Source of the DNA: a virus
Virus record (IMG/VR): IMGVR_UViG_3300031841_003465
Span: 1-20,672 of that record
Length of the DNA stretch: 20,672 nt
Reading direction: 5' to 3' (one strand)
How positions within the stretch are numbered: the first letter of the stretch is position 1; each line of letters starts with the position of its first letter. Positions 14,091 through 20,672 of this stretch are shown piece by piece. The notes below the pieces were generated by a model. It worked only from the letters and a program-made list of their open reading frames with translations. It was not told the DNA's origin and ran no database searches. Position numbers and translations under genes: made by a program.

Positions 14091-14824
14091 TGGAAGGATA
14101 TAAACTCAGTGCCGAGATGGTCAAGGCTGTCCGTGCGGTTATCCGCGAGTACCAGAATGGTTCACAACACCCATCCGCAAAGAAGGGTTTCAAACGCGAA
14201 CGTGTACAGCGGGAAGACATCGTACAGGTTAAGTGTACTGTGGCCATCCCTGCTGCCGAGGATTCATTCGCAACGCCGAGTACATCCGGTAAGGCTAAGT
14301 TCCAGGTCTCAGACAGCAGCGGCGTTCTGAGCGATTACGCCCCTGAGATCGAAGTCGATGTGATCAACCATTCCGAATCGGACTCATGGGACATAGGGGA
14401 TTATCTTAAGATCCATTTCATTGATGGGAAGTGGCACCCGTACTCTGGTGGGGGTTCTGGCGGAGGTGGCGGCGGGGGTTCTTGCTCCTGCGTGCATCTC
14501 GAACAGACCCCGTTTCAGCACCCTCATCTGCCCTCAGGCGAGGATGACTGTGCTCAGGTATGGGAGATAACTGCCATCGGTGAGATCACCGGCCCCACGT
14601 CGGACGGCAACGGAGAGGTCCGCCTCCCCGTGACCAACAACCTCCAAATTCAGTGGGAGGATGACCAGACATCCATATACGCAGATGTCACAGACCTACT
14701 GGAGGTCTATGACAATTCAGGAACGGACGTTACCGGATCCTCGACGCCTACTGGGTATATCGAGATGAGGTTCGATGTTTCTCCCCCTCACATTCACCTA
14801 TCAATTGATGCGACGATACCATAA
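14090..14824 (+). CDS. Two-domain tail protein with glycine hinge, unknown function
   Basis: 244 residues from the ATG at 14090 that overlaps the previous stop (TGATG). An N-terminal domain (1-118) ends in DYLKIHFIDGKWHPYSG. A glycine linker follows (about 120-131, GGGSGGGGGGGS), then a SCSC cysteine pair and a C-terminal beta-rich domain with histidines (FQHPHLPSG, PPHIHLSIDA). The layout of two domains on a flexible hinge fits a baseplate or fibre-attachment protein, but this is inference. I do not recognise the family. The glycine-coding tract is G-rich DNA on the plus strand. Its stop overlaps the next start (TAATG). Confidence 0.6.
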   Translation: MEGYKLSAEMVKAVRAVIREYQNGSQHPSAKKGFKRERVQREDIVQVKCTVAIPAAEDSFATPSTSGKAKFQVSDSSGVLSDYAPEIEVDVINHSESDSWDIGDYLKIHFIDGKWHPYSGGGSGGGGGGGSCSCVHLEQTPFQHPHLPSGEDDCAQVWEITAIGEITGPTSDGNGEVRLPVTNNLQIQWEDDQTSIYADVTDLLEVYDNSGTDVTGSSTPTGYIEMRFDVSPPHIHLSIDATIP

Positions 14825-15798
14825 TGCCTGACTTCTACTGGGAACGTCCTGTTGGTGTAACTCCTCGATCTTCCATGTCATTCATGGCGAGAGGTACACC
14901 CAACAACACAGTTCAACCTAACTGCAGTCTGTGTGTAGACCCGCAGGATGCTGCTCGCATGGTTGTCCAGCCGTGCTTGGCGATAGGGGACGTTCCGATC
15001 CCGAACGTAGCTACACTGATCTTCGAGAACCCTGCAGCGGACGATACTCGCAGTTCGAGTGAGTACCTTACACACTACAGGGACACAACGTCCGTAACTT
15101 ACCTCGGTACAGCAGGTACGCAGCACAGGGATACTGCGGTTTTGAACCTCCGACCAAACCTGGATTATGGTACGGGCACGACAGAGATCAACATCCCTCT
15201 TTCTGACCCGTCTTGGTATAATCCATGCTCTGGGCAGAAGGTGATTCTCGAACGGTGGTACTCAATAAAAACTGGGTGGTCATATGAGTCACTAGCCAAC
15301 CCCAATGGAGGTTGGCTACCGGACACGGGTAATTCGATCCCAGACTTCGAACTCGAGGAGGGCTATACCCCAGTTAACCCGGATTACTCCTTCACTCCGT
15401 CATGGCACAGCTGGACGGACCCATATCCCGAGGTTTCCGGGTACTACCGCATATCTACAGGGTACTACATGACCACCAACACTCTGACACTGAGTATGCA
15501 ATGGTACAGGAGTCTGGTTAACATCCCAGATCAGGCAAGCACTTACCCTGCCTCTCGAACGTTGGCTAACGGTAAGAACTGGGCAATCACTAAGAATGCG
15601 TTTATTGGTACTGCGGACCCCACCTATCGTGTCATGCAGACCGGGTCCAGCAACCCTGCGAGCCTCAACACCACCGGATCCAATACCTTCACAATCACGG
15701 CAAATATCGGCATAGATGGAACGGGCACTGCGACCGGCGTAACAACCAGCGTGGCTGGAGGGACTTGCACATCTGTAGATGCGAGGTTAGGGAAATGA
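14824..15798 (+). CDS. Unknown virion protein, probable distal tail/baseplate component
   Basis: 324 residues starting at ATG (TAATG overlap). It is rich in tyrosine, tryptophan, serine and threonine and poor in lysine, typical of extracellular beta-rich phage proteins: NCSLCVDPQDAARMVV near the start, then LIFENPAADD, ILERWYSIKTGWSYE, FTPSWHSWTDPYPEVSGYYR, and a threonine/glycine-rich C-terminus. Six cysteines are present, including an NCSLC pair. I recognise no catalytic motif. Context between two other unknown tail-type genes suggests tail tip or receptor-binding apparatus. It overlaps the next gene by four bases (ATGA). Confidence 0.6.
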   Translation: MPDFYWERPVGVTPRSSMSFMARGTPNNTVQPNCSLCVDPQDAARMVVQPCLAIGDVPIPNVATLIFENPAADDTRSSSEYLTHYRDTTSVTYLGTAGTQHRDTAVLNLRPNLDYGTGTTEINIPLSDPSWYNPCSGQKVILERWYSIKTGWSYESLANPNGGWLPDTGNSIPDFELEEGYTPVNPDYSFTPSWHSWTDPYPEVSGYYRISTGYYMTTNTLTLSMQWYRSLVNIPDQASTYPASRTLANGKNWAITKNAFIGTADPTYRVMQTGSSNPASLNTTGSNTFTITANIGIDGTGTATGVTTSVAGGTCTSVDARLGK

Positions 15799-16760
15799 AT
15801 TTCATAGATGGTGAGACTTATACTATCGCGTCAGAGTCGGTACTCCTCCCGACTCCGGGAGCTACATACAAGACCGTGAAGTCGTTCTCCGGTGGGACGT
15901 GGGCCGACAGTAACATCGCTGTTAATGCAACTGTTGGTGATGTCTGGTTCATCCGAAATAACAGGACTGTACCCCAGATCCTGTATGTCCAAGAGGGGCA
16001 GACGATGAACGGTACCACAGATGATATCTTCGTCATCCGCAAAGTTGAGACCGTGGAAGTTGAAGTTGTCTCTGGGGGATATACGGTGACCCGAAAATCG
16101 GGTTATGGGATGGAGACGTTCGAGTCATCAGACGGAACGTTGGCTGACTGTGAGGCCCAGGCCCCCCTTAACCAGTTCAGCGGCGGGGATCGCGTGGAGT
16201 TCCTCGGAATGACAGATTCTTCGCTGGACGGAATCTATCGGAGGGACGTAGGCACTCCCGGGACAGAGCAGATCAGCGTAGGTTCGTGGACCCAGATTAA
16301 GAGCTACTCTGGGGACTCGATATCCCCACACATCTCACAGATCGTCGGCACCACCACCCTCAACCTGACATCTGGCTTCGCGAACGTACAACTCACCGCA
16401 ACGGACCTCGACGGCAGCGGATCCGATTACACGATCACGCTCGCCAGTGACAGGATCGAGTTTGACAATACAGACGGAACGAAGAGCTACAAAGTCACGT
16501 ACTCCATGGACGTTACATCGGGTATGACGACCCAGCCGATCGAATTGCGTGCGGAACTGGACAACGTCCTAGTCTCCCGGAGTGGAGCGTCGATCGAACT
16601 GGCAGAATATCAAGAGGCAACGATCACGAAATCGTTTATCGTGACTCCCCCGACCAGTGCCTCAAACAATAACTACCTTGACTTCCTTGCCCGGCAGAAT
16701 GATGCTTTACCGGATGGGGCGGTTGTTGAGATACTCGTACTGATTGAGAGGGTAGCGTAA
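15795..16760 (+). CDS. Probable tail fibre/receptor-binding protein
   Basis: 321 residues. The ATG at 15795 overlaps the previous stop (ATGA) and has AGGGA just upstream, so it is preferred to a TTG thirty bases earlier. The N-terminal 90 residues (GETYTIASESVLLPTPG, then VGDVWFIRNNRTVPQILYVQ) look like an attachment domain. The C-terminal 140 residues (TLNLTSGFANVQLTATDLDG, YKVTYSMDVTSGMTTQPIEL, then VLVSRSGASIELAEYQ) alternate strands in a way that suggests a jelly-roll or TNF-like head. Such C-terminal heads occur in receptor-binding proteins. This is fold inference from strand pattern and position at the end of the structural block. Confidence 0.55.
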   Translation: MNFIDGETYTIASESVLLPTPGATYKTVKSFSGGTWADSNIAVNATVGDVWFIRNNRTVPQILYVQEGQTMNGTTDDIFVIRKVETVEVEVVSGGYTVTRKSGYGMETFESSDGTLADCEAQAPLNQFSGGDRVEFLGMTDSSLDGIYRRDVGTPGTEQISVGSWTQIKSYSGDSISPHISQIVGTTTLNLTSGFANVQLTATDLDGSGSDYTITLASDRIEFDNTDGTKSYKVTYSMDVTSGMTTQPIELRAELDNVLVSRSGASIELAEYQEATITKSFIVTPPTSASNNNYLDFLARQNDALPDGAVVEILVLIERVA

Positions 16761-17077
16761 TGGAGGGGATAATAATTGAATTGTCGCGGCAGGTTCCCGC
16801 TCTGTTGATCTTCGGTGGAGTCACCTTAAAGGCCATGCAGTTCCTTCGTGCGGAACGGGAGAGCAGGTCAAAAATCGAAGGGGCAAGGATGGAGGCACTA
16901 CGTGACATCAACGATATCTGCCATGCCCACGCCAACCGTCTCACTTTGAGGTGCGAGGACGCTTTTGAGAAGTCTGACGCGGTGATAAGCGAGAACACTC
17001 GGGCACTGGGGAAGATTCAAGTTACTTTGGAGAGAGTAATCGACGTAATCGATTGTCACCACCCTCCCGAAGTCTAA
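16760..17077 (+). CDS. Small protein with N-terminal hydrophobic helix and coiled coil (holin-like candidate)
   Basis: 105 residues, ATG overlapping the previous stop (TAATG). Residues 11-28 (QVPALLIFGGVTLKAMQF) form one moderately hydrophobic helix that contains a lysine. The remainder is a long charged helix (RAERESRSKIEGARMEALRD, then ENTRALGKIQVTLERVIDVI) ending CHHPPEV. A single N-terminal helix plus soluble coiled coil is compatible with a type III holin-like, spanin-like or membrane-anchor protein. It is the last gene before the terminator, where lysis genes often lie, but no endolysin is beside it. The function is unproven. Confidence 0.5.
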   Translation: MEGIIIELSRQVPALLIFGGVTLKAMQFLRAERESRSKIEGARMEALRDINDICHAHANRLTLRCEDAFEKSDAVISENTRALGKIQVTLERVIDVIDCHHPPEV

Positions 17078-17079
17078 TA

Positions 17080-17140
17080 GCTTTCCACGGAAAGCGAGAG
17101 ACCCCCGTAGGCGAGTCGGGCCGCCTCGGGGGTCTTCTTC
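17080..17140. terminator. Tandem hairpins at convergent gene junction, likely bidirectional terminator
   Basis: The first hairpin is GCTTTC-CACG-GAAAGC (17080-17095). The second pairs AGACCCCCG (17099-17107) with CGGGGGTCT (17127-17135), continues inward past a bulged T as AGGCG with CGCCT, and has an eight-base loop. A T-rich run (TCTTCTTCGTTT) follows on the plus strand, and CTCTCGCTTTCC follows in the minus direction. It lies between the last plus gene and the end of the minus operon. Confidence 0.8.
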
Positions 17141-17142
17141 GT

Positions 17143-17361
17143 TTACGGTCGTGGACGTTCCGGATGTCGGGGGGTGCCCCCTTGGTTGTAGTAGCTCACC
17201 AACCATTCGTTGTCCAGCTTCAGTTCCTGCACTTCGGCCTGCAGTGCCTCCACTTCGTCCCGCAGTTCCTTCTCAACCCTAGTTACCTCAGCCAGGAGCT
17301 CCCGGAGGTATTCGGGATCTCGTTCGGCTCGCTCCAAGATAGTTTCTGTGAAGTCTTTCAT
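17143..17361 (-). CDS. Small coiled-coil protein, unknown function
   Basis: 72 residues, with GGGAG nine bases before the ATG. It is highly charged and helical with heptad spacing (RVEKELRDEVEALQAEVQEL), ending in a flexible PRHPERPRP tail. The first 25 residues (MKDFTETILERAERDPEYLR then ELLAEV) resemble the N-terminal segment of some small addiction-module antidotes that begin T-x-DFxETIxARAxRDPEF. However, the helix-turn-helix that should follow is replaced by the coiled coil. It is the last gene of the minus-strand operon, four bases after the neighbour's stop. Function unknown. Confidence 0.6.
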   Translation of the reverse strand: MKDFTETILERAERDPEYLRELLAEVTRVEKELRDEVEALQAEVQELKLDNEWLVSYYNQGGTPRHPERPRP

Positions 17362-17365
17362 CTGA

Positions 17366-17764
17366 TTAACTCCCGTAAAAGTTGGTCATGAAATTGAACC
17401 ACTCCTCCACCGGGTGAACCTTCTCCCACCGGTGAGGTCCCCAGTCAAGGACTGGCATACCTGTCGACCCATCAATGCAAAACAGGTTGAGGAAACCAAA
17501 CATCCCCAGTTGAAATACGAACGTAAGGATGATCAACCAGCGGTACTTCGTTCGACTGAGACCTAACAGGACCCCTACCAAGAGCAGGGTAGCGGCAGCC
17601 TTCACTGTAATGAACAGTGAGACTCCACCCTGCTCTAGCAGCCACACACCAACGGGGTTCTTCTCTAGTTCGACGATGGTGTCGGCGTAGATCCAAGTCA
17701 TGGTGTTGTCGTAGGCTGATACTGCCCCAATGAGCAGTATCATTGCGTGGTAGAGGTATCGCAT
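17366..17764 (-). CDS. Three-helix integral membrane protein, unknown function
   Basis: 132 residues from the ATG at 17764, which forms a TGATG junction with the upstream stop; a start 57 bases earlier would overlap the neighbour heavily and is less likely. Three hydrophobic segments are visible: residues about 5-20 (YHAMILLIGAVSAYDN), 48-70 (GVSLFITVKAAATLLLVGVL) and 77-98 (WLIILTFVFQLGMFGFLNLF). Between the first two lies an AYDNTMTWIY...ELEKNPVG loop. An acidic residue and threonine after helix 1, an E-x-NP motif and a lysine in helix 2 recall small DUF5658-type membrane proteins; that is a resemblance, not an assignment. The C-terminus (DWGPHRWEKVHPVEEWFNF) is soluble and aromatic. Confidence 0.65.
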   Translation of the reverse strand: MRYLYHAMILLIGAVSAYDNTMTWIYADTIVELEKNPVGVWLLEQGGVSLFITVKAAATLLLVGVLLGLSRTKYRWLIILTFVFQLGMFGFLNLFCIDGSTGMPVLDWGPHRWEKVHPVEEWFNFMTNFYGS

Positions 17765-18294
17765 CAGAACTCCAATTCCGAAAGATCTTCGAACCACACC
17801 GGAACGCGCCGTTTGGTCCATCGCATATCAATGGTCTTGGACTTGCCAAGGGCGTAGTACTGGCGGTAGGCCTTGACCGCGTCGTTGCCGGGGGCAACGA
17901 CACCGTGCACCTGAAACTCCTCAGGCATACACTGCGGCGGGGGCGTCATATCTTCCTCGGGCAGGGCGGCGGGCTCGTTATCAATGCAACGCTCAATGAT
18001 ATCCTGCGACTTGTGACGCTTGCCATATCGGTGGGTGTACTCACGACACAGTTCCATGGCGTGGGAACACAACCACGACCAGTTGCCACCGGTCGACCGG
18101 GCCCACACGGCGGACGGGTGGTTGGTATGGGTACGCTTGTACAGGCCGAGCTGGTCTGCCGAATCGTCGCCCTCAAGCTCGCGGTGGGTCGTACACAGCA
18201 GCTGTGCGGACTCTAAAATCATTTTGACCACGTGCTTGTCACACTGCTGTCGGGCTGAGATCTGCGGGGACGGGCTGAGGAAGAATACGTTCAT
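17764..18294 (-). CDS. Phage DKHVVKM-family protein, possible pyrimidine-dimer DNA glycosylase relative
   Basis: 176 residues. The opening MNVFFLSPSPQISARQQCDK then HVVKMILESAQLL is, from memory, a signature shared by many uncharacterised phage proteins that also carry THxNHPxAxW (here 56-64), a W-LCSHAMELCREYTHRYGK block (74-92) and a late AYRQYYALGK then W-T-KRRVPVWF. The order of an early conserved helix and a C-terminal K-x-Y-x-x-YY segment recalls the T4 endonuclease V fold, and I believe relatives have been annotated this way. If correct, it would repair UV lesions in phage DNA. The catalytic N-terminus cannot be judged from sequence alone. It has TGATG junctions with both neighbours. 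Confidence 0.5.
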   Translation of the reverse strand: MNVFFLSPSPQISARQQCDKHVVKMILESAQLLCTTHRELEGDDSADQLGLYKRTHTNHPSAVWARSTGGNWSWLCSHAMELCREYTHRYGKRHKSQDIIERCIDNEPAALPEEDMTPPPQCMPEEFQVHGVVAPGNDAVKAYRQYYALGKSKTIDMRWTKRRVPVWFEDLSELEF

Positions 18295-18509
18295 CAGAAT
18301 CCCAATTCTTTCTGTTTTGGTTTATCGGCTTTGATGTGTCGGTTACGCACGTCAAGGGTAACAAACATGTCGCACGAAGTACAGATACATTTCAGTCCTT
18401 CAGCCTGATTTACCGGATTGTCAAACTCCCACCGTTCGATTGTCGGTCGGTAGGAGTAGTCCTCGGTAGCCTCGAAGACGGCATCAGTGCCACAGTGGGG
18501 ACAGTTCAT
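18294..18509 (-). CDS. Small zinc-ribbon protein
   Basis: 71 residues with CPHCG at the N-terminus (positions 3-7) and CICTSC at about 41-46, the spacing of a single zinc ribbon. The middle is aromatic and charged (DYSYRPTIERWEFDNP), and the tail is basic (KADKPKQKELGF). The start lies inside the upstream kinase gene (26-base overlap), and the stop forms a TGATG junction with the next gene. Small zinc ribbons of this kind are common in phage early regions, and their targets are generally unknown. Confidence 0.7.
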   Translation of the reverse strand: MNCPHCGTDAVFEATEDYSYRPTIERWEFDNPVNQAEGLKCICTSCDMFVTLDVRNRHIKADKPKQKELGF

Positions 18510-19080
18510 TGCTCAACCCTAAAAATTTTGAGATGACGTGAGCGAGAGCATGCTTCGTCGTGAGCAGATGCTCGTTGTGCAGATTAGCGCTGTGGGTGAA
18601 CATGTCTCGCGGGAGGTAGCTCCGGCTGTCACCCTCAAACGAACAACCGTTCCGAGAGAGCTGTACCAGCAGGACGTTGTCCAGACCCACAGCGTTCAGG
18701 AGAGGGATTGCCTCCTCTACGAAACCACCATCTGAGAAGATGTTCAACGCACCCTGCTCGAGGTTGTTGGCGGCATACCGTCCGAAGTAGTCACTACCGA
18801 ACGCCGGTTTGACAACGTCCTCGCTGACGTAGATAAGAGACTGTCGCGGTGAGCGACCACCCAACTGGCCCATGGGGACCTCTTTGCGGTCTCGGTCTGC
18901 ACAGACCTCTCGGAACCATTCTCGGTCAACCAGCAGCAGATCTGCAGTCAGGTCAATCAGACCATCCTTCATTGCCCTGCGTTCGACCTGAGCTCCTGTG
19001 TAGTCGTGCCACATTGCGTCGGCGAGAGTATCCTTGCCGCAATTCGGTGGCCCATTGAGGATTACGACTTTCGTGTTCAT
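18484..19080 (-). CDS. Deoxynucleoside monophosphate kinase
   Basis: 198 residues. A P-loop GPPNCGKDT (10-18) opens a nucleotide-kinase fold. GGRSPRQSLIYVSEDVVKPA followed by FGSDYFGRYAANNL is the substrate-binding and lid region characteristic of phage dNMP kinases (T4 gp1 group), and FSDGGFVEEAIPL is the conserved later motif. These enzymes phosphorylate dNMPs to supply dNTPs for phage DNA synthesis. The ATG overlaps the sigma-factor stop (ATGA), so the two are co-expressed. Neighbouring replication ATPase and repair-like genes support a DNA-metabolism module. Confidence 0.85.
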   Translation of the reverse strand: MNTKVVILNGPPNCGKDTLADAMWHDYTGAQVERRAMKDGLIDLTADLLLVDREWFREVCADRDRKEVPMGQLGGRSPRQSLIYVSEDVVKPAFGSDYFGRYAANNLEQGALNIFSDGGFVEEAIPLLNAVGLDNVLLVQLSRNGCSFEGDSRSYLPRDMFTHSANLHNEHLLTTKHALAHVISKFLGLSNELSPLWH

Positions 19081-19625
19081 GCTTCTTCTCCCATCATGTT
19101 GCTGAGTTCACGAACGCCGCGTCGATATGCGGTGTTCACAGCCTGCTTCGACACTCCCAAGTCGTCAGCAATCTCCCAGAAACGTTTACCCTGGAGGACC
19201 CCGTGGATGGCTGTTCGTTGAGGTTCTGACAGTCTGGGGAGCAGATCAATGACTTCTCCGCGACGTGCATCGAACCAGTCCAGACGTTCGACATCATCCG
19301 CCGGGTTCACCTCATCACTGGTCAGGCAGCTTGTTTGTGGTCCGGAAGGCTGTCCATCTCGGGGGGTGGTATCCAGTTGAGCCATGCTGGAGTAGAACTC
19401 CTCCCTTCGGTTTCGGTCCCGTCGGAGGTTGTTGATCCTCCAGCGAGCCTTCGTTTGTGCATAGCCGGCGAATTCCCCCTGATCGGGGTCGAACGTCTGG
19501 GACGCTTCCCAGATGCCTATCAGAGCCTCAGCATACTCCTCGGTATCCTCAACAATAGCATTGTCGGGGAGGTACAAGCGGGCAACGTAGCTTGCCAGTC
19601 CGATGTGGTCTTCAACCTTCTCCAT
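19077..19625 (-). CDS. RNA polymerase sigma factor, sigma-70 family, phage-encoded
   Basis: 182 residues with an AGGAG site seven bases before the ATG, located inside the end of the upstream ATPase gene. Region 2 is at about 31-72 (EALIGIWEASQTFDPDQGEF, then AGYAQTKARWRINNLRRDRN), matching core binding and -10 recognition. A linker of about 50 residues rich in acidic, Pro and Ser follows. Region 4 is at about 127-175 with a helix-turn-helix (FWEIADDLGVSKQAVNTAYR). Regions 1 and 3 are absent, as in small group 3/4 sigma factors. It would redirect host RNA polymerase to phage promoters, plausibly the late block on the other strand; that target is inference. Confidence 0.87.
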   Translation of the reverse strand: MEKVEDHIGLASYVARLYLPDNAIVEDTEEYAEALIGIWEASQTFDPDQGEFAGYAQTKARWRINNLRRDRNRREEFYSSMAQLDTTPRDGQPSGPQTSCLTSDEVNPADDVERLDWFDARRGEVIDLLPRLSEPQRTAIHGVLQGKRFWEIADDLGVSKQAVNTAYRRGVRELSNMMGEEA

Positions 19626-19627
19626 GA

Positions 19628-20672
19628 TTATTCTCCTGCTTTTCGGTACTTAGTGAAACGACCCTCCTGGAACGACTCCAGTTCGCCTGATGCTACCATC
19701 TGTTCGAGAAGATCTTTCGACCTGCCTGATTTATCGTATCGGTTGCTGCTGAATGATCCGACAGTAGAAGCATACTCGAGGATAAGATTTTTCCGATGTT
19801 CTGCTTTCATCTCCTCGTCGGCCTTCTTCTCCATCTCCTCAGCATCCTTGTTGGCCGCCTGCCACTCACGCAGATCAGTCAGTTTCGCCTCCCATTTGTG
19901 TTCGTCGAACGCGAGGTGCCACCTCGCGAACTGATCGTCTCGACCACCAAGAGCGACAGCGAGCTCATGTTTGCCATCCCCGGCGTACTTAGCCAGTCGA
20001 CCCATCAACCAGTAGTTCCCGGCAAACTCGGCGATACCCGCCTGAGACAGGTCAGAGAGTTCAGGAACATCTTCATAGCTTGATGACTTCTTCAGGTGAT
20101 GGCTGAGAATGAGTTCACAGGAGTCCCTGCAGCACTGCTTCAGGTTCCTCAGAGCAAACCCAACCTCAAACACGTTCGACGTGTTGATGCCGGCCATCGC
20201 CATATAGAGAGGGTCGAGAACCAGTACCTCAGTTTTGTACTTCTCAACGATCCGCGAGATGGCATCGAGATCCTCTTTGCTGGAGATGGACGGGAAGTCC
20301 ACGGTCTCAATTCGCAGCCTGTCACCGAGATCCTCCGGTTTGAGGTCCCGCGATTCCATCGCCAACCGGATCCGCTTCATGGCACCTCGACCACTGGACT
20401 CACCGGTCAGAAACACAACCCGTTTCTGCTCGTTGATCTTCATCAGGTCCAACCACTTTGAGGCGTCAGCCAGAGCGACAACCAGATCAGACAGTAGAGT
20501 GGTCTTCAGTGACTTCTGACGGGCACCAAACACTGTCGGCTGCCCCTTGGCGAACGTCTCCTCGACGTACCAGTCCACATCCTGCGTGGAGAGATCCCAG
20601 AGCTCGGATACCGTTCGACCAGAGAACCGATCTCTGTGCTCCTCGGTGGCCGCCTGTTCGACGTAGGGAGCC
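19628..20672 (-). CDS. RecA/RepA-like (AAA_25-type) replication ATPase, N-terminus outside window
   Basis: The frame stays open to the window edge, so 347 C-terminal residues are visible; a GTG at 20578 is possible but lies inside conserved-looking sequence (SELWDLSTQDVDWYVEETFA), so the true start is probably upstream. A divergent Walker A (FGARQKSLKTT, visible residues 48-58), an FLTGES strand, Walker B VLVLDP (149-154) and ILSHHLKKS (188-195) define a RecA-fold ATPase of the RepA/AAA_25 group, used as hexameric helicases or DNA-replication ATPases, often fused after a primase-polymerase domain. A helical acidic linker (DAEEMEKKADEEMKAEHRKN) leads to a C-terminal winged-helix-like domain (SKDLLEQMVASGELESFQEG). 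Confidence 0.78.
   Translation of the reverse strand, partial: APYVEQAATEEHRDRFSGRTVSELWDLSTQDVDWYVEETFAKGQPTVFGARQKSLKTTLLSDLVVALADASKWLDLMKINEQKRVVFLTGESSGRGAMKRIRLAMESRDLKPEDLGDRLRIETVDFPSISSKEDLDAISRIVEKYKTEVLVLDPLYMAMAGINTSNVFEVGFALRNLKQCCRDSCELILSHHLKKSSSYEDVPELSDLSQAGIAEFAGNYWLMGRLAKYAGDGKHELAVALGGRDDQFARWHLAFDEHKWEAKLTDLREWQAANKDAEEMEKKADEEMKAEHRKNLILEYASTVGSFSSNRYDKSGRSKDLLEQMVASGELESFQEGRFTKYRKAGE

Noticed and set aside
17366-17821. Longer start (17821) for the three-helix membrane protein
   Set aside because: It would overlap the neighbouring gene by 58 bases and add a basic non-conserved leader, while the ATG at 17764 gives the TGATG junction used throughout this operon.
17743-18216. 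Plus-strand frame of 157 codons opposite the glycosylase-like gene
   Set aside because: The minus-strand gene has conserved motifs and fits the overlapping operon; the plus frame has neither.
17143-20672. Defence or anti-defence island
   Set aside because: The minus-strand genes are explained by replication, nucleotide metabolism, repair and transcription control; no nuclease, toxin or sensor domain typical of defence systems is visible.

Overview
The window is part of a tailed bacteriophage or prophage genome (Caudoviricetes). Its gene order and its long tape-measure protein indicate a siphovirus. Head and tail genes follow the phage lambda plan: large terminase, gpW-like joiner, portal, protease fused to a scaffold, major capsid, FII-like and gp10/Z-like connectors, tail tube, G/GT chaperones, tape measure. 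Genes are packed almost without gaps, mostly with 1-4 nt stop/start overlaps, and use AGGAG-type ribosome binding sites, as expected for a bacterial host. There is no integrase, repressor, attachment site, tRNA or host gene, so I cannot name the host or say whether the phage is temperate.

Layout. (1) 1-1848 is the 3' end of a long repeat-containing structural gene that begins before the window, followed by three small genes (1848-2622). (2) 2619-8747 is packaging and head: terminase, a zinc-ribbon protein, gpW, portal, protease/scaffold, capsid. (3) 8750-13116 is connector and tail. (4) 13116-17077 holds four probable distal-tail or fibre proteins with little recognisable similarity, then a small hydrophobic protein. 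(5) 17078-17142 is the only real intergenic gap and holds two hairpins, the larger a good terminator. (6) 17143-20672 is on the minus strand and converges on the late block: a small coiled-coil protein, a three-helix membrane protein, a possible pyrimidine-dimer glycosylase-like protein, a zinc ribbon, a dNMP kinase, a sigma-70-family factor and a RecA/RepA-like ATPase that runs off the window.

How it fits together. The plus-strand block makes the virion. The minus-strand block looks like a replication, nucleotide and regulation module, and its sigma factor is a natural candidate for switching on the late block, although no promoter of either block is inside the window.

Two recoding or nested-gene devices can be read directly from the sequence. 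One is an in-frame internal start with a strong Shine-Dalgarno inside the protease gene, which would make a free scaffold (as in lambda C/Nu3). The other is an A AAA AAC slippery heptamer in the correct phase in the G-like gene, which would make a G-T fusion chaperone by -1 frameshifting. I did not find a convincing undescribed defence or other new system. The most novel material is the distal-tail block 13116-16760 and the repeat protein at the left edge.
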